A DNA stretch of 64,000 bases from Paragonimus skrjabini miyazakii (lineage: Eukaryota > Platyhelminthes > Trematoda > Plagiorchiida > Troglotrematidae): the NCBI GenBank assembly GCA_014338405.1, contig JTDE01000918.1, positions 116,746-180,745 of the forward strand, in the 5' to 3' direction. Both the position numbers and the translations under genes were made by a program. Under the pieces are notes generated by a model. That model did no database searches and was not told the origin of the DNA. It saw only the letters and a list, made by a program, of their open reading frames with translations. Shown here in pieces: positions 33,871-46,900 of the stretch (position 1 is its first letter; each line of letters begins with the position of its first letter).

Positions 33871-36261
33871 CAATCAATCGGGATTACCCACAGCTTACCA
33901 CCTGAGTTCATGCCTGGACAATCAGAACTATGTATCGATCAACTGTACGTAGACACTCCGCTCACATCGGGAAGTACGACGACATCAGCTGTAGCCCCAG
34001 GTCAGTAACTAACTATGGTATATATAGGCGAGATGGTCAACGAACGTCTACATGCAAATGTCTACTATGACAGACGGCACACCAACAAACTTCACGGAAA
34101 ATCTCCAGGAAAACAATCAAGGAATCAACTATCGCAGTTGTTCAAGGGAATATGGAGGTTTTATGTGACCAGTGACGACCTGATTCCACTATCGTTTTGC
34201 GATTTCTACTAACAGCTCAACGCTTAATTTGGCAAATATCCTACTTCAGTGGTCCGACTGCTTCAGGTCATACATTTTCATAATATGATCAACTGATCCA
34301 TATTCGGAATAATCTAGTCAAACATGTTGAGAAAACAACCGTATCAGGTGGTTTTGACAAAATGGTCGCCATTGCAATGGAAAAATAGAAAGTTACCGAG
34401 ATCGATGTAGTGAGAATGAATGACCATACTATACTACTAGTAAGTAATCAGGAGGAGGCATGTAGTTAGGTGTTGAAGTAAGCAGGGAGAAATACAAGAT
34501 GAAACACTGAAGTGCACCCCGGTAACAAATGGTGCCTGCTATAAATGAACTTGTCACCGGCAACTGTGGCGTATCTGGATCATTGGTATCTGTACACGTG
34601 GGCTCGTGACAGAGGTGTTGTTGAAGCATACCGCGCCTGTGTTGATTTTCAAAGTAAATACTCTTTATGAAACTCACTTCTTCGTTCGGAATATCAAAAC
34701 TGCGGATGGTTATCTCTCAACTGTACTAGGAATACAATAGATTTCGAACAAGTATAGTAGATTACACATAAAACTAAAACGGAACAGTATTCAATGCGGC
34801 TTGCTGTGTCTATAACAAATTCCCTTTAGTAATATTTTATAGTATTTCTGTTATGCATGAGCTCAGCATTCTGATCAAATCTAATAAAGATGGTTCCTAT
34901 CATTTGAAGGCTGCATGGTTCCGGAAATTTTGCATTTTACGGCAGTGCAAATAGGCAAACCACCCTTATTCGTTTGATTTTTGGTCACATTCCCAGAACA
35001 TGTGAATGCACATCATGCATCCGGTTGTTATTAATATTGTAGTAGTGCCAATGTAGCCGGATTACTTGATCTCAAATTAGGTCGCCTGGTGTTATCGGCT
35101 TGGCAGCAGCAATTTCAATCCGAAGATTACATGAACAGCTGAGTACACCGCAGATTAGACAGAATATGATAAACAGGATTAGCCAAAATGCGTTAAAAAT
35201 GGTGGGCTGATTGAAATATTAACGACTTCGTGCTATGTGCGTTCATGGTCAAAGGAAACGGTGAACGTTGAAAGATATAAACATGTGCCGGGATCATGAT
35301 TCTCACATGAATATGCATAGTAAGTGTACGCCGAATTAGGATGGTGCATGGCAACACTCCAAATTCGAAAGGTCAATAACTTGTTGTGGTTGGGCTTCAG
35401 TTTCGACATCTTCCCGTTTTTCGTCTTCCCCCTGGATATGTTGTGCACACTAACACCACCGTGACCAGTGTTCATAAGTACAGAACCCAGGAGAGTCTCG
35501 TGTACACTGCGCACCTTTTTAGTCCAACAGAAATACCCTGATTTTAATAACGTAGACAGAGACCTCAGGATGTTCATTTGCTGATATGGCCACAGACTGG
35601 ATGTGTCCATTGTTGTCGTGTACCTTTGCGATGCTCAATTAAACAGACAATTATAAAAGATTGTTAGCGTGGCTTATTCCATATCGTGTCACTAAGAATG
35701 CACAACGCTTTCGGGCACATGTAACTGATAAAACAAACAATGTGGCGGCGCTTACTAACAGCCTGTCCGGAACAGTCGACACAACAGCCTTTATCATACG
35801 CAAATAAGTTCGCTAATATAAATCAACGGACGCAGCCAATTTCAGGGTGATTTAATGATTGTGTACTCGTCATTGTATGCAGACGTGTACAGTATACCGC
35901 ATCTAGTTAATCGATGCTGTTGGGCACGATCATGCTAATGCGCCAAATACTGGGCCAAACAGTAACAGGTATTGCACAAAAGCCAGTCATCTGAACGATG
36001 GATAGCGAACAAGGAAGTACACACGCACCCTCTCAATCCTGCTGGAAATCACGTACATCTCCAAGCGCTCTGATGCGATTTTGATGCGGTCTATTTAGTG
36101 CCACGAAAGATTTCGTTACTTTAGGACATCGCTGAGGACAGCGATATCCCTTGCATACATAAGGGTCGCTTATATAAAGCGACAGTGATGGTTGTATTAC
36201 CTTACGACTGCGAAAAATGACCACTCAGGGAATAAGACGTGAACCCACTTCAAGTATCTGA
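33871..36261. other. Intergenic; nothing recognised
   Basis: Contains a 125-codon minus-strand open frame (35233-35610) without any recognisable motif, treated as chance. Confidence 0.35.
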
Positions 36262-36905
36262 CGACTTGTCTGCATTCGATCGCCTGCATAGAGTGGCACT
36301 AACGAGTAAGCGACGATGAGGTTGGGAAGCGCGGATTTGGTCGTGACTGCCTAGTGAATTATTTTCTTCAATCTTTACACCTGCACAGGCTTAGATGGAT
36401 AGGTCATGTACCACGGATGTCAGCTAGCCATGTGCTACGCCAAACACTATTTGCCGAAGTTGTGGCCGACCGGCGTGAATTGTGAGGAGGATAGATAACC
36501 TGGCGTGGAGATGAAGTCGTTCACCAAAAGGTTGTCTATTGTACGTCGGGCTGGGTACCTCGCGACTCACAGAGATGACGGTCAATCAGCCACATTGGCG
36601 TGAATGTTGTTGTTTGGTCGAGTTGTCTGCGAAGTAGGTGCATTAATGACGCGTGACAGTGAAATCCGTAAAGGAGATGTCTTTCTGACGACGCTTTAGC
36701 TTCACTTAGAGTTCGGTTGTATTGTTTGTAAGGTGTAGGCACCTCAATGTTGAGTACTTAGAAGTGGATGTGGTTATTTTTAGTAGTTAGGTTCCCCCTC
36801 TTTCTTTTGTTTTTCTCCTGACCACAGCTTGTCTTTTTCTTCATAGTTTTATGGCAGTTAAGAATTAACCAGAACCACTGATGTAATGCCGTCTATGATG
36901 TTGTT
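36262..36905 (+). mobile_element. 3' fragment of a LINE (same family as 44460-47250)
   Basis: The translation shows LSAFDR, then GQ-stop-MTWRGDE, GWVPRDSQR and ALMTRDSEIR, pieces that line up with MTWRREMKSF, SGPRDSQSR and LMTRGSESR at the end of the LINE at 44.6-44.9 kb. The 3' UTR also matches (TATTTTTAGTAGTTAGGTTCC) and the copy ends in the shared CCACTGATGTAATGCCGTCT tail with TGATG repeats. Confidence 0.65.
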
Positions 36906-37082
36906 TATGAATTGATGCATAGCTCTCCTTACGAGTAATCTGACAAAATGGAATGGCGGACATTTAACATCTACTCAACAAATGTATGAACTCTGGCGTT
37001 TTAATTGAAATACATTGTTGATAGGTAATGTGGTAGATTGACAGTTTACGAGAGATCCAATGGTGGGAAGTCTATAATTCGG

Positions 37083-37155
37083 CTGGGTTCGAACCATTGA
37101 CGGAAACAGCATGGCTAGAAATGACAAATGTTCCACTAGCTGAGCTACGAATTCA
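37083..37155 (-). repeat. tRNA-derived sequence
   Basis: On the minus strand GTAGCTCAGCTAGTGGAAC is a good box A, and GGTTCGAACCC, 50 bases on, is a perfect box B. Acceptor and anticodon stems are not convincing, so this is probably the head of a SINE different from the hammerhead family, or a tRNA pseudogene. Confidence 0.55.
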
Positions 37156-39736
37156 CACCGGAAGCTTAGAATTTTCATTAAGTAATTCGTTATGCATTCT
37201 TGGAAGCGAAACAAGACGTTCATATAGCTTGAACAGTTCGACAGAAAACAGCAAAAGAGCGTTAGTGCTATTTGTTCTAGTTCAGTAGGATCTATCTTTG
37301 AATCGAATAGGTTGCCTAGAATAAGGTGGAAGGATATTCAGGGATGCATACTTAGGAAGACGACTGTTCTCGAAGTGTAAATGAAATCCACTTTTATAAG
37401 GCTAGGGCGACTTTCACTAGCCACGTACAATGTGAAACTGAGGCTGTATTTAGGGTTAAAGGGTCGTGCTTGCAATACGACTGTCAGAACGATTTTCCCT
37501 GGTCGAACCAATCACCGGTATACGTCGGCATGAAAAGCGCATGGATGAACGTAGTGTTATGAAGATATTGTACGGGAAAGGAAAAACCCACCGAATGGAT
37601 ACCGTCTCAACAGGTCTGGACATCAGGTCGACTTCTCGACCGATACGCAGTAAGTGTGCGTGACCATATTGAATGAGGGCTATCTCAAACGGGTGCTAAC
37701 CGTACCGCGAAAATTTCGTCATGCACACCTGCGTTCAATCGCAGGTAGCATCATGTTAGCAACAGGAATGTTTGAGACAACTTCCTTAGTGCAGTAACCA
37801 CACAGTTTAACTCAACTAAGTGGTTAGGTGCCATCCAAAATACTGACGCCCCGTTTACTACATTATGTGTCCCCATTGAACAGTTGGCTAGCTGGTATTC
37901 GGGTTCAGGTGGTCAACTGATTTGATAAAAGAAGGAAAGGAGACACTGACAACTTAAGAACTATAGGTTAACTCCCTGGATGGGGGACCTCATGACTCAA
38001 TTCTACGAGACGTTGGGGGACGATGTAGAAGCAGACTCACAAAGCAAGAACGCCAAAGAACATTCGCTGAGACATTTCTGAACTAAAAACAATCGACCTA
38101 GTCAGACCATGAGGACGGTGTGGAAGCTGTCCCATAGAAGTCACTCTGTTCATGCACACCTCTCGGTTGTTTCGTTGCGAGTGAACGCCGCCCAAGTGTG
38201 CCTTAACATGATGATTTGAACATAGTTATTTCTGACCGCTGTAAACTGCTGATTTACAGTTTCTGCTTCGAACGCATTTTTGTTACAGGTGCTAGGCTAT
38301 TAGAGCCACTTGTAGTGCCGTCATCGTTGATGTCGAACAGATGGATCGAACTCACGTCAACTCATCACTATTATACCCAGTTTTAGACTTGACAAGCCCT
38401 ACTTAGCCGATGTGTGAATCATTTATTCCAACAACCGTTCAACGATCCATGGTCGTTCGTTTGATCGACGCAGAAGGCTAGTCGACTGCACAGACACATA
38501 CTTCGAGACTCGTTCTTCACTAACGCTTAAATGACATCAGTGCAAACGAAGCAATGCAGACATTTATCTCAGCCTGTGTTAACATTCGGAACTTTTACTG
38601 TACGCAAGAACGTTACCCGAGTACCTAATCTGTGTCGGAATGTCAACAAAAATCATCAAAAGCAACACGCTTGCATCTGAAGCGTCCACTGGACCGCAGG
38701 AAGCTAGCCTGTATGCCAACCACTTTCATCTGCCGAAAGATTTCAACCAGTGTAATTAATTAACCCACTAGGTGGAATTTTCGTAAGGTGCAGATAACCT
38801 TATAGTGAATGAAGACAAGGACATTGTGAAGTAAAATCCCTTATTTTTATCACCAAACGTGTTTATAACGATCGCGTTGCACCAACCACGTGTATATTGC
38901 TGTTGGTGCAGACACATCCTGGTTATCTGGACCAAGGAAGACAGCAGACCAGTGAGCCACACTGTTCACGTGACCTGTGAAGAATACCAGTTGGTTATCA
39001 AGCCACCATCTCCCGTCAACCTTCACCACGGAATCCATTCAACTCGACAGAATCCCATCAATCCCGGTACACTGACCGACAAGACCATAAATTTAGCGAC
39101 AGAATACAATGCGAAAAGTAGGCATATGGATCGCAAGGAGCTAATCAGAGGAGTACGCGTGTAGGTATCCAGGAGCGTTAGATCCAACAGTCGAAAAAGC
39201 ATTTTCACAACAGAAGGCGATAGTGTTTAAGCCCATGAATGGGATGTTGTCTGGTCAATTGAGTTGATCATTCGCAGTCATACTGACACCAGTTCGAGCA
39301 ACAAGGACATCTACGATCCAGACATTAATGAAAATGTCACATCCCAATGATGTAATCATGCATGAGTGTCTAAGCCCATTATCTTAGCTCGATCGATCGA
39401 TAAACCGTAGAACATCTCCGCTACCTATTTGACCAAATGAGTCCCAGGTCCACGGACATTTTCGCTATCAAACGCACTTGGGTGGGAAAACGAAAACAAA
39501 GCATGGAGTCCACAACAGCGTGCAAAGAGCCGGCGCGGTAACCTGGGCCGAAAGTGTACCATTTCGACAATGACATGCCAAAACGAAAGTAATCAGCTTC
39601 AGGATAAACACAATGACCGTCCGTTCACCTTTAAGTTCACTCATGTACAATGCTCGTGATACGAGGTACAAATAGGGGCGACCAAAAAAGCCGATATAAT
39701 CGTGTGAAAATCGACTAACCGTGGAGTCACCGGTAT
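37156..39736. other. Intergenic; nothing recognised
   Basis: Open frames on both strands near 38850-39164 overlap each other and show no motif. Confidence 0.35.
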
Positions 39737-39836
39737 NNNNNNNNNNNNNNNNNNNNNNNNNNNNNNNNNNNNNNNNNNNNNNNNNNNNNNNNNNNNNNNN
39801 NNNNNNNNNNNNNNNNNNNNNNNNNNNNNNNNNNNN
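39737..39836. other. Assembly gap (100 N)
   Basis: A run of exactly 100 N, a scaffold gap of unknown length. Confidence 0.99.
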
Positions 39837-40403
39837 CTACGTGATCGAGAGAGGGAACAGCTAACCGAGAACAACAGCAGTATTCTATTCCCGTCACATT
39901 TGTACTAACTGTGAGATGTCAACTATTTTCATCCGTTTTCGCTCGACAGCACATGCGCGACCATTAATTGGCATTCTATGACACAAACGAAGTTTCATGT
40001 TCGAACTTACCCTGATCCTCAAATGCACTTGAAAACAAAAGTAAATGATAGTATCGACTTTCGTCTTCAAATTTGCTTGAGAAATGTCAGTTCAAACGTG
40101 AAACTTCGCTTGTGTGAGTGAATCTCAATTAATGGTCGGATACGCGTGCTCGGATAAAAGCATAGACAGAGGCCGTTGTGAAACTTGAACACAATAACTT
40201 GGGGGAAACAATTCACTGTGACAAATACAGAAAAAAATTTTATGGTTGTACGCTTTTTCTTGAAAATGTCGCCAAGACAGATTATAAGGTTCAACAACAA
40301 CGGATAAGAAATACTAGCAGGATGGAAACTATGATACAAGAGATGAGTTAAAGAATTATACAAATGGGAACAATCAAAGTCGGTGGAAGGAAAACAACCG
40401 TCT

Positions 40404-40948
40404 TCATCTTCGCGAATCTGAAAAGCCTACGCCGGAGCCTGCCTTTATTTCTGCGATCGCATCATCTACTAGATTGAGTCTCTCTCGAAGTTCACGCAGG
40501 CGTTGTTCGGCTGCAAAACCACCAGCATCCGATTCAAAAGGCTCAGATCGATCGATGGGGACACCTGGACCACGGCTACGGTGACGACTGCGTGCGCGAT
40601 GTAAATCGACATTGACTGACGGTTCTACATCCGGTTCGATAAGCATGGCTCGCTTCCGACTGGAAGCGCCCTCTAGCATCACTAAATCACGGTCATCAAC
40701 TCGCTTACGTTCATGTCGAGCTGTGCGGCCGACTGGTCCGGCGGCATGTGGCGATCGGAAATCGAAAGCATCTTCAGCGTGTGGAGTTCGAGGCCTTCCG
40801 GGGCGTTCACTTATCTGAGGCAATGTGCCCGAAAGACCGCGACGACCATCTGGACGTTCGTACCGTTGCACAGGCTCTTCAAAAGTGGTCTGAAGCCGTC
40901 GGGAATTGTGCGATACGGGCTTTGATTTCCGAGGACGCACCACGCCCA
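40404..40948 (-). CDS. ZC3H18: ZC3H18-like terminal exon with C-terminal helix
   Basis: Acceptor CATAGCTTACTCAG and stop TGA at 40404-40406. It starts VGVVRPRKSKP, continues Arg/Pro/Asp-rich (GRTARHERKRVDDRDL), and ends in an amphipathic helix RLRELRERLNLVDDAIAE before a short tail. Phase 1 entry matches the exon 7.65 kb upstream. Confidence 0.8.
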
Positions 40949-43900
40949 CTGAGTAAGCTATGTGAAGGATTGACATGAAAACGCGCACTGATTAATGTAG
41001 GTAAAGGCAAATACCGTAAAATCGGGTAATTTCATGTCACTTTTTCATGTCTGCAAAAACAGAACATATTATCATAATCATGACACATCAAATCCCGAGC
41101 TACTATTACCCGTTGAAGTACATGCGATTTTGAACAGGATTGTTTTGTGAGTTACTCACATCTATAAGCTTGCGTTCACGCCAAAATCATCCCGAAATAA
41201 AGTGGAAGAGTTGCGGGGAAAATCTTATTTTCTGAAAATACTCCTTAGAATATTAGCAACGTTTTGCTTTCTGCAAGCCGTCTAAGCAGTCCCGGCAAGT
41301 CATTCTTCTGAATGGGCTGTGGTTTTCTGACATTAGCGTTAGCGCACGTATCTAACAGGTAGCGTACTCACAAGTTTAGGGGACGTAGCAAGAAATTGAC
41401 AGAGATGTGTGGTATTTTAAAGAAAACATCCAAAAGCAACGTTGTTAATATTGAACAAATATTGTGACAAAAAAGAAGCAGGAATAGAGAACGTTCCCTA
41501 GAAGAATGCAATGCTCCATTACTTTTAGCGGAACGACAGTATCACATAATTAAACCAGTCAAAAAAGCGCCGATATCTTGCTCGCGAATGGTTGCACCTG
41601 TGCACCCGACCCTCTGCTCCAGCCCTCATGCTTTACGGAGATTACATCTTCAACGGTTGTCTCAGAAGACGTAAAAGTACTAGTAGACTTGTAAACTGTT
41701 CATTATCCTCTTTAAGTAATTCACTTCTCTTTCCATTCTACAGTTAGTGTGTCCCAGATCAACCGATGGGCTTTTCTGGGATGATGTTTCGGAGATGTTC
41801 GGAAGTTTTCAAAATAACCTCACAACCTTTAGTGATACAACTGCGTGAGGTGCGTGCGGAAAAGAGCCCAACCAGTCAGTCTGGCACAGTGTCTTTAAAA
41901 ACTTCAACGATACGAGCCCGGTTATCTAGGTATGACGTGAGGAGTGCCATAACAACACAACACAATAAACACAAAGCCTGGTTTGAATGTGGATTCCAGA
42001 GATCCGATGCCCGCCATTATCTCGACACCAATATGGGTAGTTAATGGATCAGGCTTACCATAAAGAATGCCGTTGGCAATTCTCAATCTGAGAGACACGT
42101 CTGTTTGGAAAGCTCTGCGCCTAAGCAAAACAAATGCCATCTGGAACTTATCACTGTCACAAGAGGAACAGTTCTTTAGGTATAGGGTTACGTTTACGTG
42201 ACTTTCCGAATCCGCATTACACAGGGATATCTAAAAATAAGACAACTACAACGTTTGGCTACATAAGGAAACGATCAAAAGTGAACCATACAAAAATCCT
42301 TAATTAACAGAAGTCGACCTCGCAGACTTGTTACTCCGCTAAACAAAAGAAAGAAAGGCGAAAATAATGTCAACGTTTTGTGAGATGTCCTCATAGGAGA
42401 ATCTACGTTAAACTAATAAAACGAACGAGAATAAGAAATAACGTCTTTCTCAACGTGTGCCCAAGTAAATCAGTAGGTAAATAATGTCACTGTCATGAGA
42501 ACGATAACTTCCGATACTTCCCGGTCATTTATGCCGCGGAAGGGTGTTGACTTGAAGGACTCCGCCCCGAGTCTCTGACTCAAAAGTCTGACCTGTGAGA
42601 CAACAGGATACAGGGTTTTCTTGGTGGACCATACCCGGAGCCAATGACTCAAGAATCTGACTCACTTGGTAGTGAGGGGCTTGCCTAGCCCGAGGACAGT
42701 GGAAAAGACACTGATGTCCGATTCTGAGCACTGTTGTGTGCACTGGATGTAAACAAAGCTATATCAGACTTTTGGGAGATACCATATATTTTTCGGCCTT
42801 ATTGGATAATACGCCGGCGGTCACGGTCAACCGATGGGCGATCGGAATGCTCTTTGTTTGAGAGTACCTTTTCCAACCTACTCCTTCCTGATACGAAAGA
42901 CAACAGTGCCGCAGCTATAAACATAGTTCTACTGTATGCCTATAGAATCGTGCGTCACTACTTAAGCACTCCTACGCATTCAGTAGTGCGACATACAATC
43001 CTATGAGTGTAACTGCTTTTCGTGTGACTGCTCCCCTTTGGCCTGTCTGACAAGGTTGCACCTGGAAGGACCGTAGTCCTAGTCAGCATAGCCCACCGGA
43101 TCAAAACATCACATAAGCCCGACCACCTCGCCCAGGTAGCAGCAAAGGTTAGGAGTTAAGTAAAGTGAACTATAAAAACGATATCCAAGTAATGTAGCGT
43201 TCGGGACAAGCTTCCTTGGTCGCAACTGTGGTAGGGTCCAGTGATGAACAAGGAACGGGGAAATTGAAAAACGTTTCAATTCATCGAGTTGAGACACTTT
43301 GTTTCCTTTAACCACTTCATCAAGGCAAATAAGAGACACGTAGTGGTGCGTTAACATTTCGTTTTCTCTCATCGCTCGTAAACATAAAACACACAGGTTA
43401 TATACAACATAGCGATAAGGACAAACAGCAATTAGACATACCTACAAATACACCAATCCGTACGTAATCGGGACCAGGGCAACGCGACAGGTTTGTCCCA
43501 GCCTCTATTGTGCACACAATGTCAGCAGATAAATTCGGATAAACATCACTTCATCCGAAGACATCTTCGTGTTTCGATCGTGTAACGGTATCTTCAAGGC
43601 GTTTACTGAGTCAAATTGGTAACTTGTTATAACGTGATTAGCGACGGATGATGATACCTTGACGTTTACTGATGTTCATTTTGATTTGGCTTTCAACCTC
43701 CTTAGTAATACTCATTCCAACCCATCTTTAACTCACGAAGTCGAATCGAACAACAGTTCGACTTTTTGGATATATCTATTATGACATGTGTGAATGACAT
43801 GTTGCAGCATTCAGTTCACCACAAAGTAACATGGGATGGTCAATACCTTCGGCTCTCTAGCTTTGTTCCAATCGCACACAAACATATTTTGGTTAAAACC

Positions 43901-46900
43901 CTGTTACGCAAAGCCAGGCGCGTATTTGTATTCTCGATAAACTACAGGCACAACAAGAGATGTCGAGAAAAACTTTGTTAGTGAACGGATACCCCGAGAA
44001 ATTCACTGACACATAATAAGGTGAATAGAAGTAAACCCACACTGACGGCTCAAAAAGGAGATGTAGTCTTGTGTCATTCATAGGATGCCATCTAACCAGC
44101 ATACTCTAGCTCGAACGAATGCGGCTGCAGAGCTGCACTTAGTTTGAACCACTAGAGGACCAGTTCTCCGCAATCTTGAACAGAGTTCGTCAAACTCTTC
44201 TGCCTCCCATGTATACCCAAGTGGCCCCAGGTCCCCAAACCAGAAGAGGAACACAACGTACAGCCTCAACGTACCGCTAGCTAACTGCATTTCACCGAGT
44301 TGCCAGTTGTATATTATGCATGTTACTCAGTAGATGACGCATAGCAGGGAAAATTGCGCGTTGGTATACATAACTTGAAGGTGTACGTCATCATCATCAT
44401 CATCACCATCATCATCATAGACAATATATCAACAATTCTCACTGGTGTTTAACTGTCACACAACCATGAAGGAGAAAGAAGACCCTATATGGGAACACAG
44501 AAAAAGAAGAGGAGAGGAAGGGGATCTAAATACTAAAAATAGCTACGCCTATATCCAAACATACATCAAGGCGCCTACATCCTGCAAACAAACAACCGAG
44601 CTGTAAGTGAAAGTAAGGCGTCATCAGCTTTCTAACGGCTCTCACTTCCCCGTGTCATTAAATGCATCCACTTCACAGACAACTCGGACAAACAACAACA
44701 TTCACGCCACTGAGCTCGGTTAGCCGCCATCTCACCTAACGTCTCAAGCCACCGACTCTGCGAGTCGCGAGGTCCAGAGCCCGGGAGACGAACCCGATCT
44801 ACAGTAGCCAACCCCTTCGGGAACGATTTCATTTCTCTACGCCAGGTCATCACCTGTCCACCTCGCACCTTGCGCCAATTAACCGCAGCGTCGCCAAACA
44901 GTGCTCGGTGTGGCAAACGACTAGCTAGCACCCTAGCCGGGTAGGAGGTCGACGCCGGCATCATTTGAATGCCGCAGACAGTCCACCATTATTTCGACTA
45001 TAACGAAGTTGAACAAAAGTGGTGAAAGGGGATAGTCTTGAAGTACGCCGCTCATGGTGCTGTCAGATGGTTCATCGTAAACCCTAACCTCAGCAGAAAT
45101 ATAAGAATAAAGCGCCGACAGTATGTTCACATACTTGGTCGGTACACCCTTGCGTTTAGGCGACTCTAGATCAATCCACCGAACCAAACGCACCTTTATA
45201 GTCGAGGAATACGGCAACTGCTGACCGGCGGTACACATGACGCTGCTCCAAAACTTGACGAAGAGTAAACATGTGATTTATACAACCCCGCCCACGGCGA
45301 GACTCTGCCTGTTCTTCACTAATGTTTACCTCGTGAACTGCAGCTAGTCCACGAAGTACAATGGATGCCAGAACCCTTGAAATGATTAGGGTCAAACTAA
45401 TCCCCTTATGATTTCCGCAACAGCTCCGGGCTACCTTCTGGAATATGGAAACTATTATCGGGTGACCCCAGCACGGAGGGATGATCTTCGTCGACCACAC
45501 AAGTTGAAGCAACTCAGTTAAGGCCTCTACTAACGCCTTTCCACCTTCCTTAAAAAGTGCCGGCACGAGATCATTTGGATCTGCAGCCTTATTATGATTG
45601 AGAGCCGAAAGGTAATTGTGAACCTCAGTCTCAGTGGGTGGTTCCAAATCTACCGACCAGGGTGCTACATCACAAGTTTGTGGTGGCAGCACGGGAGAAG
45701 CAGGAGGCCAGATAAATTGACCCTCAAAGTGTTCCGCCCAACGCTCTAACCTTCTGCACTTACTACAGATTAGTGTGCCATCTGCCTCGCTGATAGCTTC
45801 ACTGACAGACGATCGCCTGGGACCAGTGGCATCGATCAGCTTAAAGAGTTTGCCGCTGTTCCTTGAGGCAAAAGTGATTTCCATCTCCTCAACTTTTTCC
45901 ATTAACCAAGTCTCACGATCAGCCTTCAGACTACGCTTCAGTTTCCTACGGATATCTCTTTCAGACTTGTTATGTGAACTACCAGGAGGAACTTTTCTCC
46001 CGGCTTCTAACAACTCCAGAGATTTCTCAGAAATCCAATGTTTGTTTAACCCATATACCCCTGTGCCGCATGCTACAGTACCTGCTTTCTGAGTGGCCTG
46101 TGAGATCTGAGTCCACCAGCTATTAGGAGTGTGTACCACTAACGCAGTTTTCTAAGCTGATTTGTTACTTATGCTTTCCCGATGGTAAAGCCAGTATCCC
46201 AACAGCCAGTCGTTGCTGTCGGTGGGGTCGTTGTCCAGCAAAAGTAAGAACAAAACGACAACATACCAACACATGATCTGAATCCAAGTATGTGCTCCAA
46301 TAAGAACGACAGTCTTGAATGGAACATCGCCACCCATAACTAACAACTAAATGGTCTATCTGAGATCAGGCCTGATTCAGAGAAGCCATGCGCCAAGTAT
46401 AGCACTGACATGCATGATGCCTGAAACTAGTGCTGGCTAAAAATAGCTTATGCTCAGCACACAGCTGCAACAATCGCCCGCCATTACCTGATCGGTGTGA
46501 CGCTATCCCAAATCTGCCACTTAAACGAGATTCGGCTTCACCAAGGCGGCCGACCTGGGCATTCATACATCCGGCCAGAACCACTATACCAGAACCATGT
46601 GTCGACCGAGAGAGAACGGCCAGATCCGAGTAAAATGCGTCTTTGACGCCAACGTCACTACAGCCAGTAAGAACGTAAACAGACACAACGAAAAGATTTC
46701 CGAAAATCTTGTGTCTACAGCTGGCCTTAACAGAACCCGCCAAACAGACGGCACAAAGTCTACTGTTAACAGGAATCTAATCTACTAGTGCGGCTGCAGC
46801 CGTTGTGCTGAGGATTATACCTACTCCAGCCCGACCTGTAACGGCGGCTGTGAAGTCACCCGAAGTGTATAACCAATATCGGGTAAACAATGCGGGTGCT

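Noticed and set aside
35233..35610. 125-codon minus-strand open frame
   Set aside because: No motif, no splice context and no repeat similarity; length is within chance for a 64-kb six-frame scan.
37083..37155. Functional tRNA gene on the minus strand
   Set aside because: Both promoter boxes are good, but the acceptor and anticodon stems do not pair well by eye.
38850..39164. Overlapping open frames on opposite strands
   Set aside because: Neither translation shows a motif, and each could be the shadow of the other; no gene is called.
44388..44419. Independent microsatellite
   Set aside because: It directly abuts the LINE 3' UTR and two other copies show the start of the same tail, so it is part of the LINE.
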